From positions 2,964,501-3,028,500 of the forward strand of contig JARFJB010001965.1 in the NCBI GenBank assembly GCA_036346205.1: a stretch of 64,000 bases of DNA. The letters run 5' to 3'. Positions 11,550-22,289 of this stretch are shown here, piece after piece. Position 1 is the stretch's first letter. Each line of letters opens with the position of its first letter. The translations under genes and the position numbers were made by a program. The DNA is from Vesta saturnalis (taxonomy: Eukaryota; Arthropoda; Insecta; Coleoptera; Lampyridae). The notes beneath the pieces were generated by a model, which saw only the letters and a program-made list of their open reading frames with translations, was not told the DNA's origin and did not search any database.

Positions 11550-12211
11550 AAATACTTATCTTTTTTGGGGTTTTTTAATGGTGTACTTTAAATTATACAA
11601 TCTAAACGTTTCGATAACACTTACAGTTATCTTCGTCAGTAGTAATGTTTGTTAAAAATTGTTAAAGATGTTGTAAACAATTTTGTCAAATTTGAAAAAT
11701 TAAAACATAAACATAAGCCTGCTATTAATATAACAGTTTGAGAAACGTATAAAGCCAACTATAAAATTTTATTATTTGATGTAATGTTTGGATTTGTGAA
11801 TGCTTCTATCATTTTCAAATTGAAGTTTTTCACAACTTTACACTTACATCATAACTCCATTAAATTTTGTTAAATGTGTTTTTTGGCTGACAAATTTCAT
11901 CGTTAGCTTTCGTCGTAGAGAGTGTTCTGGTTTGTCATCTTTGAGGCAGTTTAACAATATTTAATTTTTATAACTTAGTTATTCTTTACTAAAATTTTAT
12001 AGTTGGCTTTATACGTTTCTCAAACTGTTATATTAATAACAGGCTTCTGTTTATGTTTTAATTTTTCAAATTTGACAAAATTGTTTACAGCATCTTTAAC
12101 AATTTTTAACAAACGTTACCACTGACGAACATAACCGTAAGTGTTATCGAAACATTTAGATTGTATAATTGAAAGTACACCATTAAAAAACCCCAAAAAA
12201 GATAAGTATTT
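11550..12211. mobile_element. Foldback (long inverted repeat) element
   Basis: The left arm (11550 to about 11773) and right arm (about 11990-12211) are inverted copies of roughly 220 bp each, starting AAATACTTATCTTTTTTGGG. They enclose a loop of about 215 bp with no ORF. The arms differ at a modest number of positions. No direct target duplication is clear. It is a non-autonomous element of unknown class. Confidence 0.82.
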
Positions 12212-12652
12212 AATATTTTATTTATTTTGTTGTATTTTATAGGGATGCAGTCTAATCAAATATAAAATACTCATTATTTAAATTAAGATAATATTTTATA
12301 ATATGTATAAGTTAATGACCATCATACAGATTTGAAACTGATCGTAGTTTTTACTCGATCCATGCTCTAGAGTAGCTAGAGCAATACAGCTTCTTACCAA
12401 CCTATCAGTGGTACCAACTTAAATATTTTGATCACGTGGTATACACTTGAGATTGATCACTCTGTAGATAGTTAAAAAAAAACTGCTTTTTTTATAAAAA
12501 GTAAACCGAAAATGCATATACAATAATTTCAAAAAATGACAGGAGTGACAAATGCTGCTTCTTAATCACGACACACGTTTTAGTGCGCTAATATGAATTG
12601 TACAGCACATTTATGTTTCTATGGCCATCCTTCTCTAATACATGTAGTTGAG

Positions 12653-12731
<79 letters not shown>

Positions 12732-13760
12732 AGTAATTTTATTATAGTTTTACATCGCTGAGTCATATGTCCAACTTTATTCGAATCAAACTTTAACTAA
12801 TATAATAGTTTAAATATTATTAAACCGTCATAAAAATTACATTCAAGGACACCCCCTAACAAAGAAAAATTCATTAAAAAACAGATTTAACAAAATTTAA
12901 GGTATCCTGTTTAAATGAAAATAAAACTGTAACAACTATTGGTACACATGGAGAGAGGAATTACGTTATGGTATTGCTACAAAGGTACTACAAATAGTAA
13001 ATATCTATTTAGTATTTTAAGTTTAATTCGTGTATTTTAATCAGTTAACAAAAATTGCTTAGGTATTAATATTTTCAAGTAACCTTTCTGATAATTAGTT
13101 CAAATGAAAATGTTATGCATGAAAGGTTTTAAAAACATTTTGTCCTGTACGGCCGTACGGGTAGTCATGGTATTAAATAAGAAGGATTAATTTAAAATAT
13201 TTTGTTTGTCCAAAATTTTAAATTGTCTCTATTTGTTGACCTGGTATTTACATTAGATTTATTCACAATAAGTATTCTACTATATGGTACGGTTGCTAAA
13301 ATATGAAGCTTAATCTTGGTATTGAAAGGTCATGTAAAAATGATTACGTTGAAACTCATGTAACACCCAAAGGGTGTGTATTAGATACTCTTTGTAACAA
13401 CTGCAAAAGCGCCTAACCAAGATAAGGCGGCGGTCGCCGAAAAAAATTATGGTAGCTACTACTTTAAACAAAATCATAAAATGACATTGGATTTTAATAA
13501 GTTGAGTAAATTTTTAATTTCGGCTCAATTTTTATTCGGTCATCCTATACATATAACATTTTTTTCGACACCTTGTATATGTATATAAATAAATCCTTGA
13601 ATATTTAATAAAGTGTACATAGTACATAGCACAATAGCACATTGTTATACAAAGTGTATTTTATAATCTATCTTTTTTATTTATTTTGTAATAAAATAAA
13701 GTGTAAATGTAATCATAACCTAATTATCTAACCTCAAATATCTTTACAATTATTCTCACA
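12212..13760. other. No gene seen; upstream of CWF19L2
   Basis: AT-rich intergenic DNA with one microsatellite (12651-12728). The last few hundred bases before 13761 probably hold the CWF19L2 promoter and 5' UTR. No core promoter motif is assigned. Confidence 0.45.
12651..12728. repeat. (GATA)n(GA)n compound microsatellite
   Basis: About eleven AGAT units followed directly by about 14 AG units. Confidence 0.95.
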
Positions 13761-15410
13761 ATGGGTAAACATAAAGAAAAGAAATCAAAAAAACATAAGA
13801 AAGAAAAGCATAGGAAAAAGGAACGTAAATATTCATCATCCTCTTCAAGTTCGTCGAGTAACGAATGGGTAGAAAAGCAGACACCTTCAACAAGTGTATC
13901 TCACCAAGGTAATAAACCACAAGAAGAAAGAGATGAATGGATGTCATTACCTACAAATTTTACGTCTAGTTCAAATTTAGAACGTAGACTGGACCGACAA
14001 ATAAATAAGAAATTGGAAAAAGAGAAAGATGTGTATAATCCTCGTGAAAATGTCAGAGAATTAAATCCCTATTGGAAAGATGGTGGTGATGGATTACCTA
14101 CATTTCAAAGACCTTCTGAAGATTCTTCATTACATTATAAATCAAGTATTAAAAAAAATTCATCAAATTGGCGTAAGGAAAAGCATGAAAACAAAAGTGT
14201 ACCCCAAGTTTCGGTTTCACATACCACTGAGAGGCAGGAAAATTTCACAGAAAATGATTTAAATGCACTTGCAGCAAAAATTGTGAAGGCAGAAATAATA
14301 GGAAATAGTACTTTAGCCGCCCAATTGAAGATTAAGCTGCAACAAGCTAAAAATAACAAAATGGACACTGTTGAAAAAGAACAAGAAGTTCTGTTAACAG
14401 AAACAGACTCAAAAGGGTACTCTAGGCCATTAAAACAGTCATCCGTGTTTGGGGAATATTCAGGGGGAAAACGTAAAAAACAAAAAGTTGAGACTCATAG
14501 TGATAACCAGAGAGTAAGATATTTCCCAGATGATGATAAACACTCACTTAAGCAGATGTTTGAAAATGAAAGGTTTTCTTCTATTGATGATGCAAACAAA
14601 GATTTTATGGTCATGGCAGGTAAGATAGCTAAAAATGATGATTTGGATGATTTTTTTACTGATCGTATACGAAGAGAATCACAAGATAAACTTGATAAAC
14701 GCAACAGAGACAAAGCGATAAATGAGCATAGAGAAACCAGTGAAGCTTTAGATAATTGTGTTAGTTGTATACAATCTGAAAAAATGTTAAAACATCTTAT
14801 GGTATCTATGTCTGAGACAGTATATCTCAGTCTTCCTCATTATGAGCCTCTAACAGACGGTCATTGCTTGATTGTCCCTGTAAGACATACATCTTGTTCA
14901 ACACAGTTAGACGAAAATGAATGGTCTGAAATACTTACTTTTCGTAAAGCACTCACAAAGATGTTTTCTGCAAAGAATGAAGATGTCATATTTTTTGAAA
15001 CCGCTATGTTTTTACATCGACATCCACATATGATATTGCACTGCATTCCTCTTCCTAAGGAACAAGGTGATTTGGCCCCAATTTACTTTAAAAAGGCCAT
15101 TGACGAATCAGAAATGGAATGGGCATCAAACAAAAAACTAGTATCTCTTGCAGGCCGAGATGTGAGACGTGCTATTCCAAAAGGTTTACCTTATTTTTCA
15201 GTATCATTTGGGATGGATGAGGGATTTGCACATGTAATTGAAGATCAGCGATTATTTCCTATAAATTTCGCTCAAGAAATAATTGGTGGAATATTAGATT
15301 TACACCACAGCAAATGGCGTAAACCAAAGACTCAGAAATTTGACGAACAAAAACAACGAGTGTTAGAGTTTTCTAAGGAATGGAATAAATATGATTGTTC
15401 TGTAAATTAA
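13761..15410 (+). CDS. CWF19L2: CWF19-like protein 2 (spliceosome-associated)
   Basis: Homologue of yeast Cwf19, a spliceosome factor linked to intron-lariat turnover (family knowledge). The protein has 549 residues in one uninterrupted ORF. Residues 1-40 are a Lys/Arg/Ser-rich lead (MGKHKEKKSKKHKKEKHRKK). The middle is charged and disordered and includes LAAKIVKAEIIG and DLDDFFTDRIRRES. From about residue 330 a CwfJ domain 1 (HIT-like) starts with CVSCIQSEKM, followed by YLSLPHYEPLTDGHCLIVP and the histidine cluster HRHPHMILHCIPLPKE. The CwfJ domain 2 at the C-terminus has GLPYFSVSFG and GFAHVIEDQRLFP, then IIGGILDL. The start has a good context (ACAATGG). An AATAAA lies at 15439-15444. It converges on PSMD8, with 56 bp between stop codons. 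The complete lack of introns is notable. Confidence 0.96.
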   Translation: MGKHKEKKSKKHKKEKHRKKERKYSSSSSSSSSNEWVEKQTPSTSVSHQGNKPQEERDEWMSLPTNFTSSSNLERRLDRQINKKLEKEKDVYNPRENVRELNPYWKDGGDGLPTFQRPSEDSSLHYKSSIKKNSSNWRKEKHENKSVPQVSVSHTTERQENFTENDLNALAAKIVKAEIIGNSTLAAQLKIKLQQAKNNKMDTVEKEQEVLLTETDSKGYSRPLKQSSVFGEYSGGKRKKQKVETHSDNQRVRYFPDDDKHSLKQMFENERFSSIDDANKDFMVMAGKIAKNDDLDDFFTDRIRRESQDKLDKRNRDKAINEHRETSEALDNCVSCIQSEKMLKHLMVSMSETVYLSLPHYEPLTDGHCLIVPVRHTSCSTQLDENEWSEILTFRKALTKMFSAKNEDVIFFETAMFLHRHPHMILHCIPLPKEQGDLAPIYFKKAIDESEMEWASNKKLVSLAGRDVRRAIPKGLPYFSVSFGMDEGFAHVIEDQRLFPINFAQEIIGGILDLHHSKWRKPKTQKFDEQKQRVLEFSKEWNKYDCSVN

Positions 15411-15411
15411 C

Positions 15412-15417
15412 TTTATT
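15412..15417 (-). terminator. Candidate poly(A) signal of PSMD8
   Basis: The plus-strand TTTATT reads AATAAA on the minus strand, 50 bases past the PSMD8 stop and immediately beyond the CWF19L2 stop. Cleavage here would place the PSMD8 3' end inside the CWF19L2 coding sequence. Confidence 0.55.
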
Positions 15418-15438
15418 ATTATGAAAAATACAGTATAA

Positions 15439-15444
15439 AATAAA
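15439..15444 (+). terminator. Candidate poly(A) signal of CWF19L2
   Basis: An AATAAA hexamer 29 bases after the CWF19L2 stop codon and still upstream, on the plus strand, of the PSMD8 stop. Confidence 0.6.
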
Positions 15445-15466
15445 TAACCGTAAATAACATATACTT

Positions 15467-16400
15467 TTAAACAATCATTTCTAATTCACGTGCATATGTT
15501 ATTGCCTGTTCCGCTAATTCCTGTGAAGGAATTGGTTCATCACTTTTCTTAACTTCTGGTACAAAATGAAAGTAATTATCTCGTCCTAATTTCCACTTGC
15601 GCTACATTTAAAATAATTAACATTCATTAACTCAAAATTACAAGTACCTTAGCTGTGAAATCTTGCATAGCTTCTAGTGTTTGAAGGTTTAACATTCGAG
15701 CAGCATCTTTAAAAGAGATTTTTTCATAAGCACTTTCCATACAGACAGCAATTTCGCCACGTATTGTGTCTAATAAAATATCCATAAAGAAATTGTAATT
15801 TTCTGCAGGTACATTGCCTTTAGCTAAAAATATCTAAAACACTTGAATCAGTAATTTAAATTTTATTTTTATAAGACTACCTTATTATAACTACCTTCCA
15901 TTAAATATTGTTCTATAGATAATGGATGTCGAATATAAATATCACTTTGAATGTGATCAGCAGGTAAGAGCTCCAACTCTGTATGAAATTCAGCAACTCT
16001 ATTTTGTGATAATAAAAATAATAAATTTAAACCTAGAAGTTGATACTTAAAAGTTGAGTCTGGCAATTGATTTTTGTAATCGAAATAATAACACTTCAAT
16101 TGGGCCATGTATCGTTCAAATGAAGGAATATCATGTGCAGCAATGCTCCATTGGACTCCAATTTCTAATACATCACGTGCTACTATTAATTCTTGTTTCG
16201 TAGCAATTGCATTGGAAGTTGGTAGAAAGACAAAGTGAGTTAATTCCAACTAAAAATGTGTTTTGTGGTTAAGTTTTACTTACAAAAAATACCTTTAAAT
16301 CGGCTAGAAGCTTCTCGCAAATGCTTAAATTTGGATTTGGCGAGTTCCATTCGGATTTTAATTGTTTGTATAAAATAGTAACTTCGTTTAGTGCTGACAT
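15467..16400 (-). CDS. PSMD8: 26S proteasome regulatory subunit PSMD8/Rpn12
   Basis: Rpn12 is a lid subunit of the 26S proteasome regulatory particle. Four exons with GT/AG borders are readable: 16400-16293, 16249-15881, 15833-15648 and 15601-15467. They join in frame to 265 residues, close to the usual length. Landmarks are LARDVLEIG-like VARDVLEIGVQWS, SFERYMAQLKCYYFDYK, LGLNLLFLLSQNRVAEFHTE and IEQYLMEGSYNKV in exon 2; FLAKGNVPAENYNFFMD and the PCI-type helix segment in exon 3; and the conserved end ITYARELEMIV in exon 4. The start ATG at 16400-16398 gives MSALNEVTILYKQLK. No disabling change is seen. It is convergent with CWF19L2. Confidence 0.96.
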
Positions 16401-18110
16401 TTTTAAGTTTTACGATTTTTTTAAATGACTTGTATTTTTGTTGTCAAATGTCAAGTAGAAAAGATTTAGAAGTGTCTAAAGAAACAACCTAATTATTACC
16501 AGGGTTGTCAAATTGATATTAATTTTTTTATTCATTTCGTAACGAAAACTCACACCATTGAGTATACTCACGCTCATTATATTGTTAACGTGGTAGCTTT
16601 GTATACAATGATGATAAACTGAAACAAGGGTAATAGAGGTATACTGTGGTAATAGTCACAGTATACTTCAATCAGTATGGACAACTTGCTCGGTAGTTTT
16701 TTTACGTATACATATAAGAATTTGGGAAGTTTTTCAAAAACTGCCTAATAGGGGAGGCCGTTTTTGAGTACGTGAATATCAGTGGTTATAGTTTGGGTAT
16801 GTCATTTTACAAACTTTAACAAAGTTTCGGTAAGACAGCCAGTGTTGTAGATGTATGCAGTATCCATGATAACTACAGAACGACAACACACACGTACTTA
16901 AAATTTCGTACTTAAGCTTGTTTTCATTTTTCTTAAAGCCGATTAGATTTTTGGAGAAAATTTGCGGCGAAGAGGGGGGTTTATTAGGGGTCGTTTCTAG
17001 TTTTTATCAAATATTTCTGAAACAGTTCCATATTTTAAATATGTAAATATATGGTATGGAACAACACACGACATCCCAACCGACAAAGTAGAAATTAAAA
17101 GAAATGAAAGAATTATGCAACCTATTTTTCATACGTTCATAACGAAAATAGGCAACACTGTAAAAACAAAAATAAATCTATGTCAGATGGACGTTTAAAA
17201 CTGCATGTATAGACATATAAATGCTAACTTAAAAAGGCGCCCGCTTCTATAAAATATCAATAATACAAGTAATAATTAAGCATTTTCAATCATATTTAAT
17301 TAATTTTTAGAATTAGTTTGCTCTATATTAAGGAACTTTCTTTAAAAATATGTCTATGGTAATTTTCATGAATCAGAGCAGTTGCCTCACTAATATTAAT
17401 ACTGTCAGAGGACGCCGATGTCAGATTGTGAAAAATAACAGTTTGGCAACTGTCAAATCTCAGCTTCAGGGGTTATGTTTATTTTGTCACAATAATAAAA
17501 TATAAAATATGTGTTATGTCAAATGTTTAATGTCGGAAATGCTTCGCAACACCGGACCAAATTGCCAACCTACATCAGTTCTATCTACATCCTCTCGTGT
17601 ACAATAGGCGGGTTCTAAAGGTGGTAATGAAACAAAGTTAGTTATGACACAACTGCTCTGACTCGTGAAAATTGGTATACATATGATCTTTTAAAATTAA
17701 TCGTTATTGAGATATTGAAAATATCTAGTGTGGAACAACACACAACCTTCCAACATAGAAAGGGAAGAATGAAGGAAATAAAATAATTTTAATAGTAATT
17801 TTTTATTGGATAACTTCTCCTTAATGCATTCATAACGAAAATAGGCAACATTGTAAAAACAAAAACAATAAGCTATGTCAGATGGACATTTCAAAGTTCA
17901 TGTCAGATAGAAGTTAATAGACTTTAATATGCTAATTGGAAGAAAAAATTACATAGAACATAATTAATCGGTATGTTTAAGATCTATATCTAGGCATTTT
18001 TATATCTTTGAAATATGCAGCTGTTTCAGAAATATTTGATAAAAACTAAAAACTGTAACTAATAAAGCCCCCACTTCGTCGCTAGATTTCTCCCAATATC
18101 TCACATAAAC
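16401..18110. repeat. Dispersed non-autonomous repeats (GTGGAACAACACACGAC family)
   Basis: No gene seen. Two diverged copies of a repeat lie at about 16830-17330 and 17660-18090, with landmarks GTGGAACAACACACRAC, CATAACGAAAATAGGCAACA and TATCAAATATTTCTGAAACAG. Parts of the second copy are inverted relative to the first. Related copies are at 60340-60800 and 62900-63440. No coding capacity and no clear termini. Confidence 0.7.
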
Positions 18111-18120
18111 TCACTCCCGC

Positions 18121-18160
18121 ACCCACCCACACACACCCAAGCATACACACACGCATTCAA

Positions 18161-18257
<97 letters not shown>

Positions 18258-18284
18258 CACACACATACACGCACGCACGCGTAA
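18121..18284. repeat. (CA)n microsatellite
   Basis: About 160 bases of CA with few interruptions, edging into CACG near 18280. It abuts, and may have expanded within, the LINE fragment at 18285-18552. Confidence 0.95.
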
Positions 18285-18552
18285 TGGTAATTTCAGCATT
18301 AATGTCTTGATTTGAGATAGAAGGTGGATTAATATTATGACTAGACTGAAATGATCTACAATGAAAAGTGCTGTTGTCAGCAAAGTAATGGATTGAGATA
18401 GTCGTTGAAGAAGTAAGATTATTTATGTATAGCAGAAAAAGTGTAGGATGTATAACTGATCCATGTGGCACGCCTGCGTTGACGTCAACCTCTTTTGAAA
18501 AGAACTCATCATCTACGACACTAGGGTCTTTTTGGCAGGATTTAATCAGCAT
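18285..18552 (-). mobile_element. CR1/Jockey-type LINE reverse transcriptase fragment
   Basis: The minus strand encodes VDVNAGVPHGSVIHPTLFLL and then YINNLTSS and IHYFADNSTFH. This is the RT palm around the catalytic site, where FADD has become FADN. It is clearly the same family as the LINE at 40570-42722 (shared FFSKEV and NPPS.SNQ segments). Both ends are truncated. Confidence 0.8.
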
Positions 18553-18569
18553 TATTTTTTTATGATTGC

Positions 18570-18955
18570 AGCTTTAACTAGGACCATTTTTGGCTGCAGC
18601 AGGGTCCCTTTGGCTGGTTTCAGTCATAGCTTGTTTCCATGTGGTTTTTGGTTTTCGGCGATATTGTTTCCGTAGGCCTCTTTGTCGTTCACTAATCTTG
18701 TTTCCGTGTGTCCTTTTGGCTTTCCGCCATCTTGCTTCCGCGTGTTTTTTTGGTATTCCGTTATCTTGTTTGTGCCATCTTGTTTCCGCGTGCTGTTTTG
18801 GCTTTCGCTCATTTTATTTGCGCCATATTATTTTCATATTTGGCTTTCAGTCATCTTGTTTCCGTGTGCCTTTTTTGACTTTCCGCCATCTTGTTTCCGT
18901 GAGTCTATTTGGATTTCGTCCATCTTGTTTTCACCATAAAACCTGTTTCAATATC
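18570..18955. repeat. Degenerate minisatellite, unit about 35-40 bp
   Basis: Around ten diverged tandem copies of a unit like TTTTGGCTTTCCGCCATCTT followed by GTTTCCGTGTGCC. The long plus- and minus-strand ORFs here follow from the repeat and are not genes. Confidence 0.78.
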
Positions 18956-21340
18956 TAAGGTCGTTAACAAAATTAATGTGAAAGAATTGGAGAGTGTAGA
19001 TTTTCTCAGATTGATCTGTGTTTCGAGGGTTACATCAGTGTCTAGGCAATTTTGACAAATGCAGGTTTTGGTAGGGGGTTGAATCCGTATCTAAGTCGTT
19101 TTGATAGGAAGACCTATAAGCTTAAAATTTGCATCTACCGTGTTCAACCCCTGCCTGTGTGTAAGAGCCTTTTGCATCTTGTTTCCGTATCTAAGGTACT
19201 TTTGGAAACGATAAATATGATTTAATAGTAATTAATATTTATAACCAAAAAGACAATTTAGATAAAAAAAACAATTATGTTGATGTAAGAGTAATTAATG
19301 TTTATAAACAAGAGAGAACAAGAGAGTGGGATCCAGGCCAACTCCAAGCTGTTAAAAATCTAGTGCTAGAAATAGAGCTCAGGGCCCTGTGCTGTTTAAA
19401 ACTCTGACTTCTAACTATAACGCAATATGCCGTTCCAACATTAGTGCTAATTTCTAATTATACCACAAGGGGTCTCTACCTTTACTTTTTTTATAATCCA
19501 AGGAAGACAACTAATTTAATTTTTAATTTAAAGGGAGAGAGAGAGGAGGGAGAGGGAGAGAGAGAGGGAGGAGGGGAGAGGAGAGGGAGAGGAGGAGAGG
19601 GAGAGGGAGAGGGAGGGAGAGGAGAGGGAGAGGGAGAGGGAGAGGGAGAGGGAGAGAGGAGAGGGAGGAGGGAGAGGGAGAGGGAGAGGGAGAGGGAGAG
19701 GGGAGAGGAGAGGAGAGGAGAGGGAGAGGAGAGGGAGAGGGAGAGGGAGAGGAGAGGGAGGAGGAGGAGAGAGGGAGGAGGAGAGGGGAGGGAGAGAGAG
19801 GAGAGAGGAGAGGGAGGAGGGAGAGGGAGGAGGAGAGGAGGGGAGAGGGAGAGGGAGAGGGAGAGGAGGGAGGAGGGAGAGAGAGAGGAGAGAGGAGGGA
19901 GAGAGAGAGAGAGAGGAGAGAGAGAGGAGAGAGGGGAGAGGGGAGAGGGAGGAGGGAGAGGAGGGAGAGAGGAGGAGAGGGAGAGAGGAGGGAGAGAGAG
20001 GGGAGGGAGAGGGAGAGGAGGAGAGGGGAGAGAGAGGGAGGAGGGAGAGGGAGAGAGGGAGAGAGGGAGAGGAGGAGGAGGAGGGAGGAGGGAGAGAGAG
20101 GAGAGAGGGAGAGGAGAGAGAGAGGAGGAGGAGAGGGAGGAGGAGGGAGAGAGGGGAGAGGGGAGAGGGGAGAGGAGAGAGAGGAGAGAGGGAGAGAGGG
20201 GAGAGAAGGGAGGAGAGGGAGAGAGGAAGGAGGAGGGAGAGGAGGAGGAGGAGGAGAGAGGGATGAGGAGACAGGGAGAGAGGAGAGGGGAGAGAGGAGA
20301 GAGGGAGAGAGGCAGAGTAGAACTGTTTCAAGATGTATCCTTTTTTCCAGATGCTGAAATTAACTGTAGAAGAGAAAACCAATCCAGCTAAATGTTTCAC
20401 TTAGATCGGATATGCATGCTCAGAAAAGCGCCTAAGATACAGAATGTCGTAATGACGCACACAGAAGGGCTTTATTTCAAGATGCCCGATTCGAGCGTGA
20501 AATCAGCTTCTGCAAAAAATCTTAGATATAGAAACAAACTTTAAAGTGCACCCTAAATGTTGATTTGTTGTCTATGATAAAACCGCGTGTCAGAAACGGG
20601 GTGAACTAACCAAGGATCTCATTTCAGCTTCTACCACAAGAACTTTATTAAACGTAAAAACAAGATTCCAGCTGCAATTCACGTTCTTTCCCAAATTCCA
20701 ATTTTCATACTGCCAAAAGTACCTTAGATACTGAAACAAGATGCAATATAAATGAAATCGATCTTACATACAGATAGGGGGTGCATATCCAAGCATTCTT
20801 AGCAGGTAGTGCCCTACAAATAAATACAGCAATTGTCTCTTGTTTATACGCATTAATTAGTCTTAGATCACATTTATACTTTATTTATCTTTTGATCTAA
20901 ATTTTCTTTTTGGTTTTAAACAGTAATTACTATTAAATCACATTTATCTTTTCCAAAAGGACTTTTATTGTAGAAGCAAGATGTAAGATGTAATTCACAA
21001 TTTTGATGTCCACTTCAACCCGAGAACCTTATTCGATTTATCAGTATGCTGACCTGAAACCGGTTTCAGTCAGAGTATTTTAGATACAGAAACAAAATGC
21101 AAGTCCAAGATGTTGATTTGAAATCAGCTTCTACCAAAAGGACCTTATAAACAGATTTCAAGATGAAAGCTGTCCCTGTCAAAAGGACTTAGGTACGTAT
21201 ACAACCCTCTACTACCAAAACCTGCATTGGTCCAAAAGACCTAGATACAGATGTGATCCTCGAAACACTAATCAATCTGAAAAATCTACACTCGCCAATT
21301 CTTTTGCGTTAATTTTATTAAGAGTTTTAGATATAGGAAC
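18956..21340. repeat. Large imperfect inverted repeat around the purine tract
   Basis: A left arm of about 18960-19330 is matched in inverse by about 20830-21310. Shared blocks include AATTGGMGAGTGTAGATTTT, ATGCAGGTTTTGGTAG, GATTTAATAGTAATTA and TATAAACAAGAG. The right arm carries an additional insertion. The motif TATCTAAGGTCCTTTTGG recurs many times and is also related to the minisatellite at 18570-18955. No gene seen. Confidence 0.68.
19530..20312. repeat. Polypurine tract, about 780 bp
   Basis: Positions 19530-20262 (733 bases) contain only A and G on the plus strand. The tract then continues to 20312 with single pyrimidines at 20263 and 20272. It is an irregular mix of GAG, GGA and GGGA units. 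The 315- and 290-residue ORFs reading through it (Arg/Glu/Gly-rich plus, Ser/Leu/Pro-rich minus) are compositional artefacts. Confidence 0.95.
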
Positions 21341-22289
21341 AAGCTTCATGGCGCAAATAGGGTGGGAAAAAACCAAAAAGACATAAAATTCTGATTAAAC
21401 CCAAAAGCAGCTTAATACGTATGCAGTACTCAATACGAATCTCAGATCAATCTACATCCACCAAATGTGTGGATTAATTTTTCATTAAATTCTAAGTCGC
21501 GAATTAAAAAAATTTAAAAAACCAATAAAGTATTATGGATTAGTATTAGAAGTCCAAATGTCATTTAGATAATGACCATAGAAAAGACCAGCTCATTATG
21601 CGGAATTCCATTTACATATAATTGATAACTAAAGATAATCGAATTTGTAGGTTTCCTTAGTTGAACTTCCGAACGTTGCTACAGCTTCATTATGATTATC
21701 TTTATAAATACATACTTTGTATATTTTAAATAGAAGTGTGAGCTTGTTTATAGATAAACATGGGAAAAAGACTTCCAATTAAAATAAAGAAACATTTTGT
21801 TAAAAAGTTTAATTTGCTTACAACTCTGCGGTCATCTACAATAGAGGGATAAGTTGACATTACTCAAATTTAGTTATTAATGAATTATGAAATTATTTTA
21901 TAACCTTTACATATTGCATGACATAAGTGTAGCTAACTATCAATAAGATATAAGTAAACTTATTCCATCAGAAAACTGCATATTCCTTTTTTTGATTAAC
22001 TTCAATGTTTGAAGTTGATTCTTTTAGTGAACTAAAAAATATAAATGTACTTATACCTTTAGAGTGAAACAGCATTAGTTACTATTGTTACAGCTCTTAT
22101 TAAATGGTAATTTAACAAACCATACATGATCTACGTTATGCCAAATAAATAACTAAAATAAAATTTAATGGATTGTCATACTTAAGTGTAATTCATTTAG
22201 AATTCAATAACTGCACAGACTAATTATATTACAAAAATCAACACATCATTTTCAATTACCTACACTGTTATGTTGTAACCAATAAATTT
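21341..22289. other. No gene seen
   Basis: AT-rich sequence with only tiny ORFs. The first part (to about 21480) still shows diverged pieces of the inverted repeat family to its left. Confidence 0.45.

Noticed and set aside
11591..11650. Hammerhead-ribozyme-like core (CTGACGA, stem GATAAC/GTTATC, GAAAC) in the foldback arms
   Set aside because: There is an additional unpaired base after CTGACGA, and no partner strand for stem I or stem III was found nearby, so a working ribozyme is not supported.
18570..18955. A CRISPR-like array
   Set aside because: Units are degenerate and contiguous without spacers; it is a eukaryotic minisatellite.
19444..20400. Two long overlapping ORFs (315 and 290 residues) over the purine tract
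   Set aside because: They exist only because a purine-only strand has almost no stop codons in some frames. Their composition is two to three residues and there is no domain.
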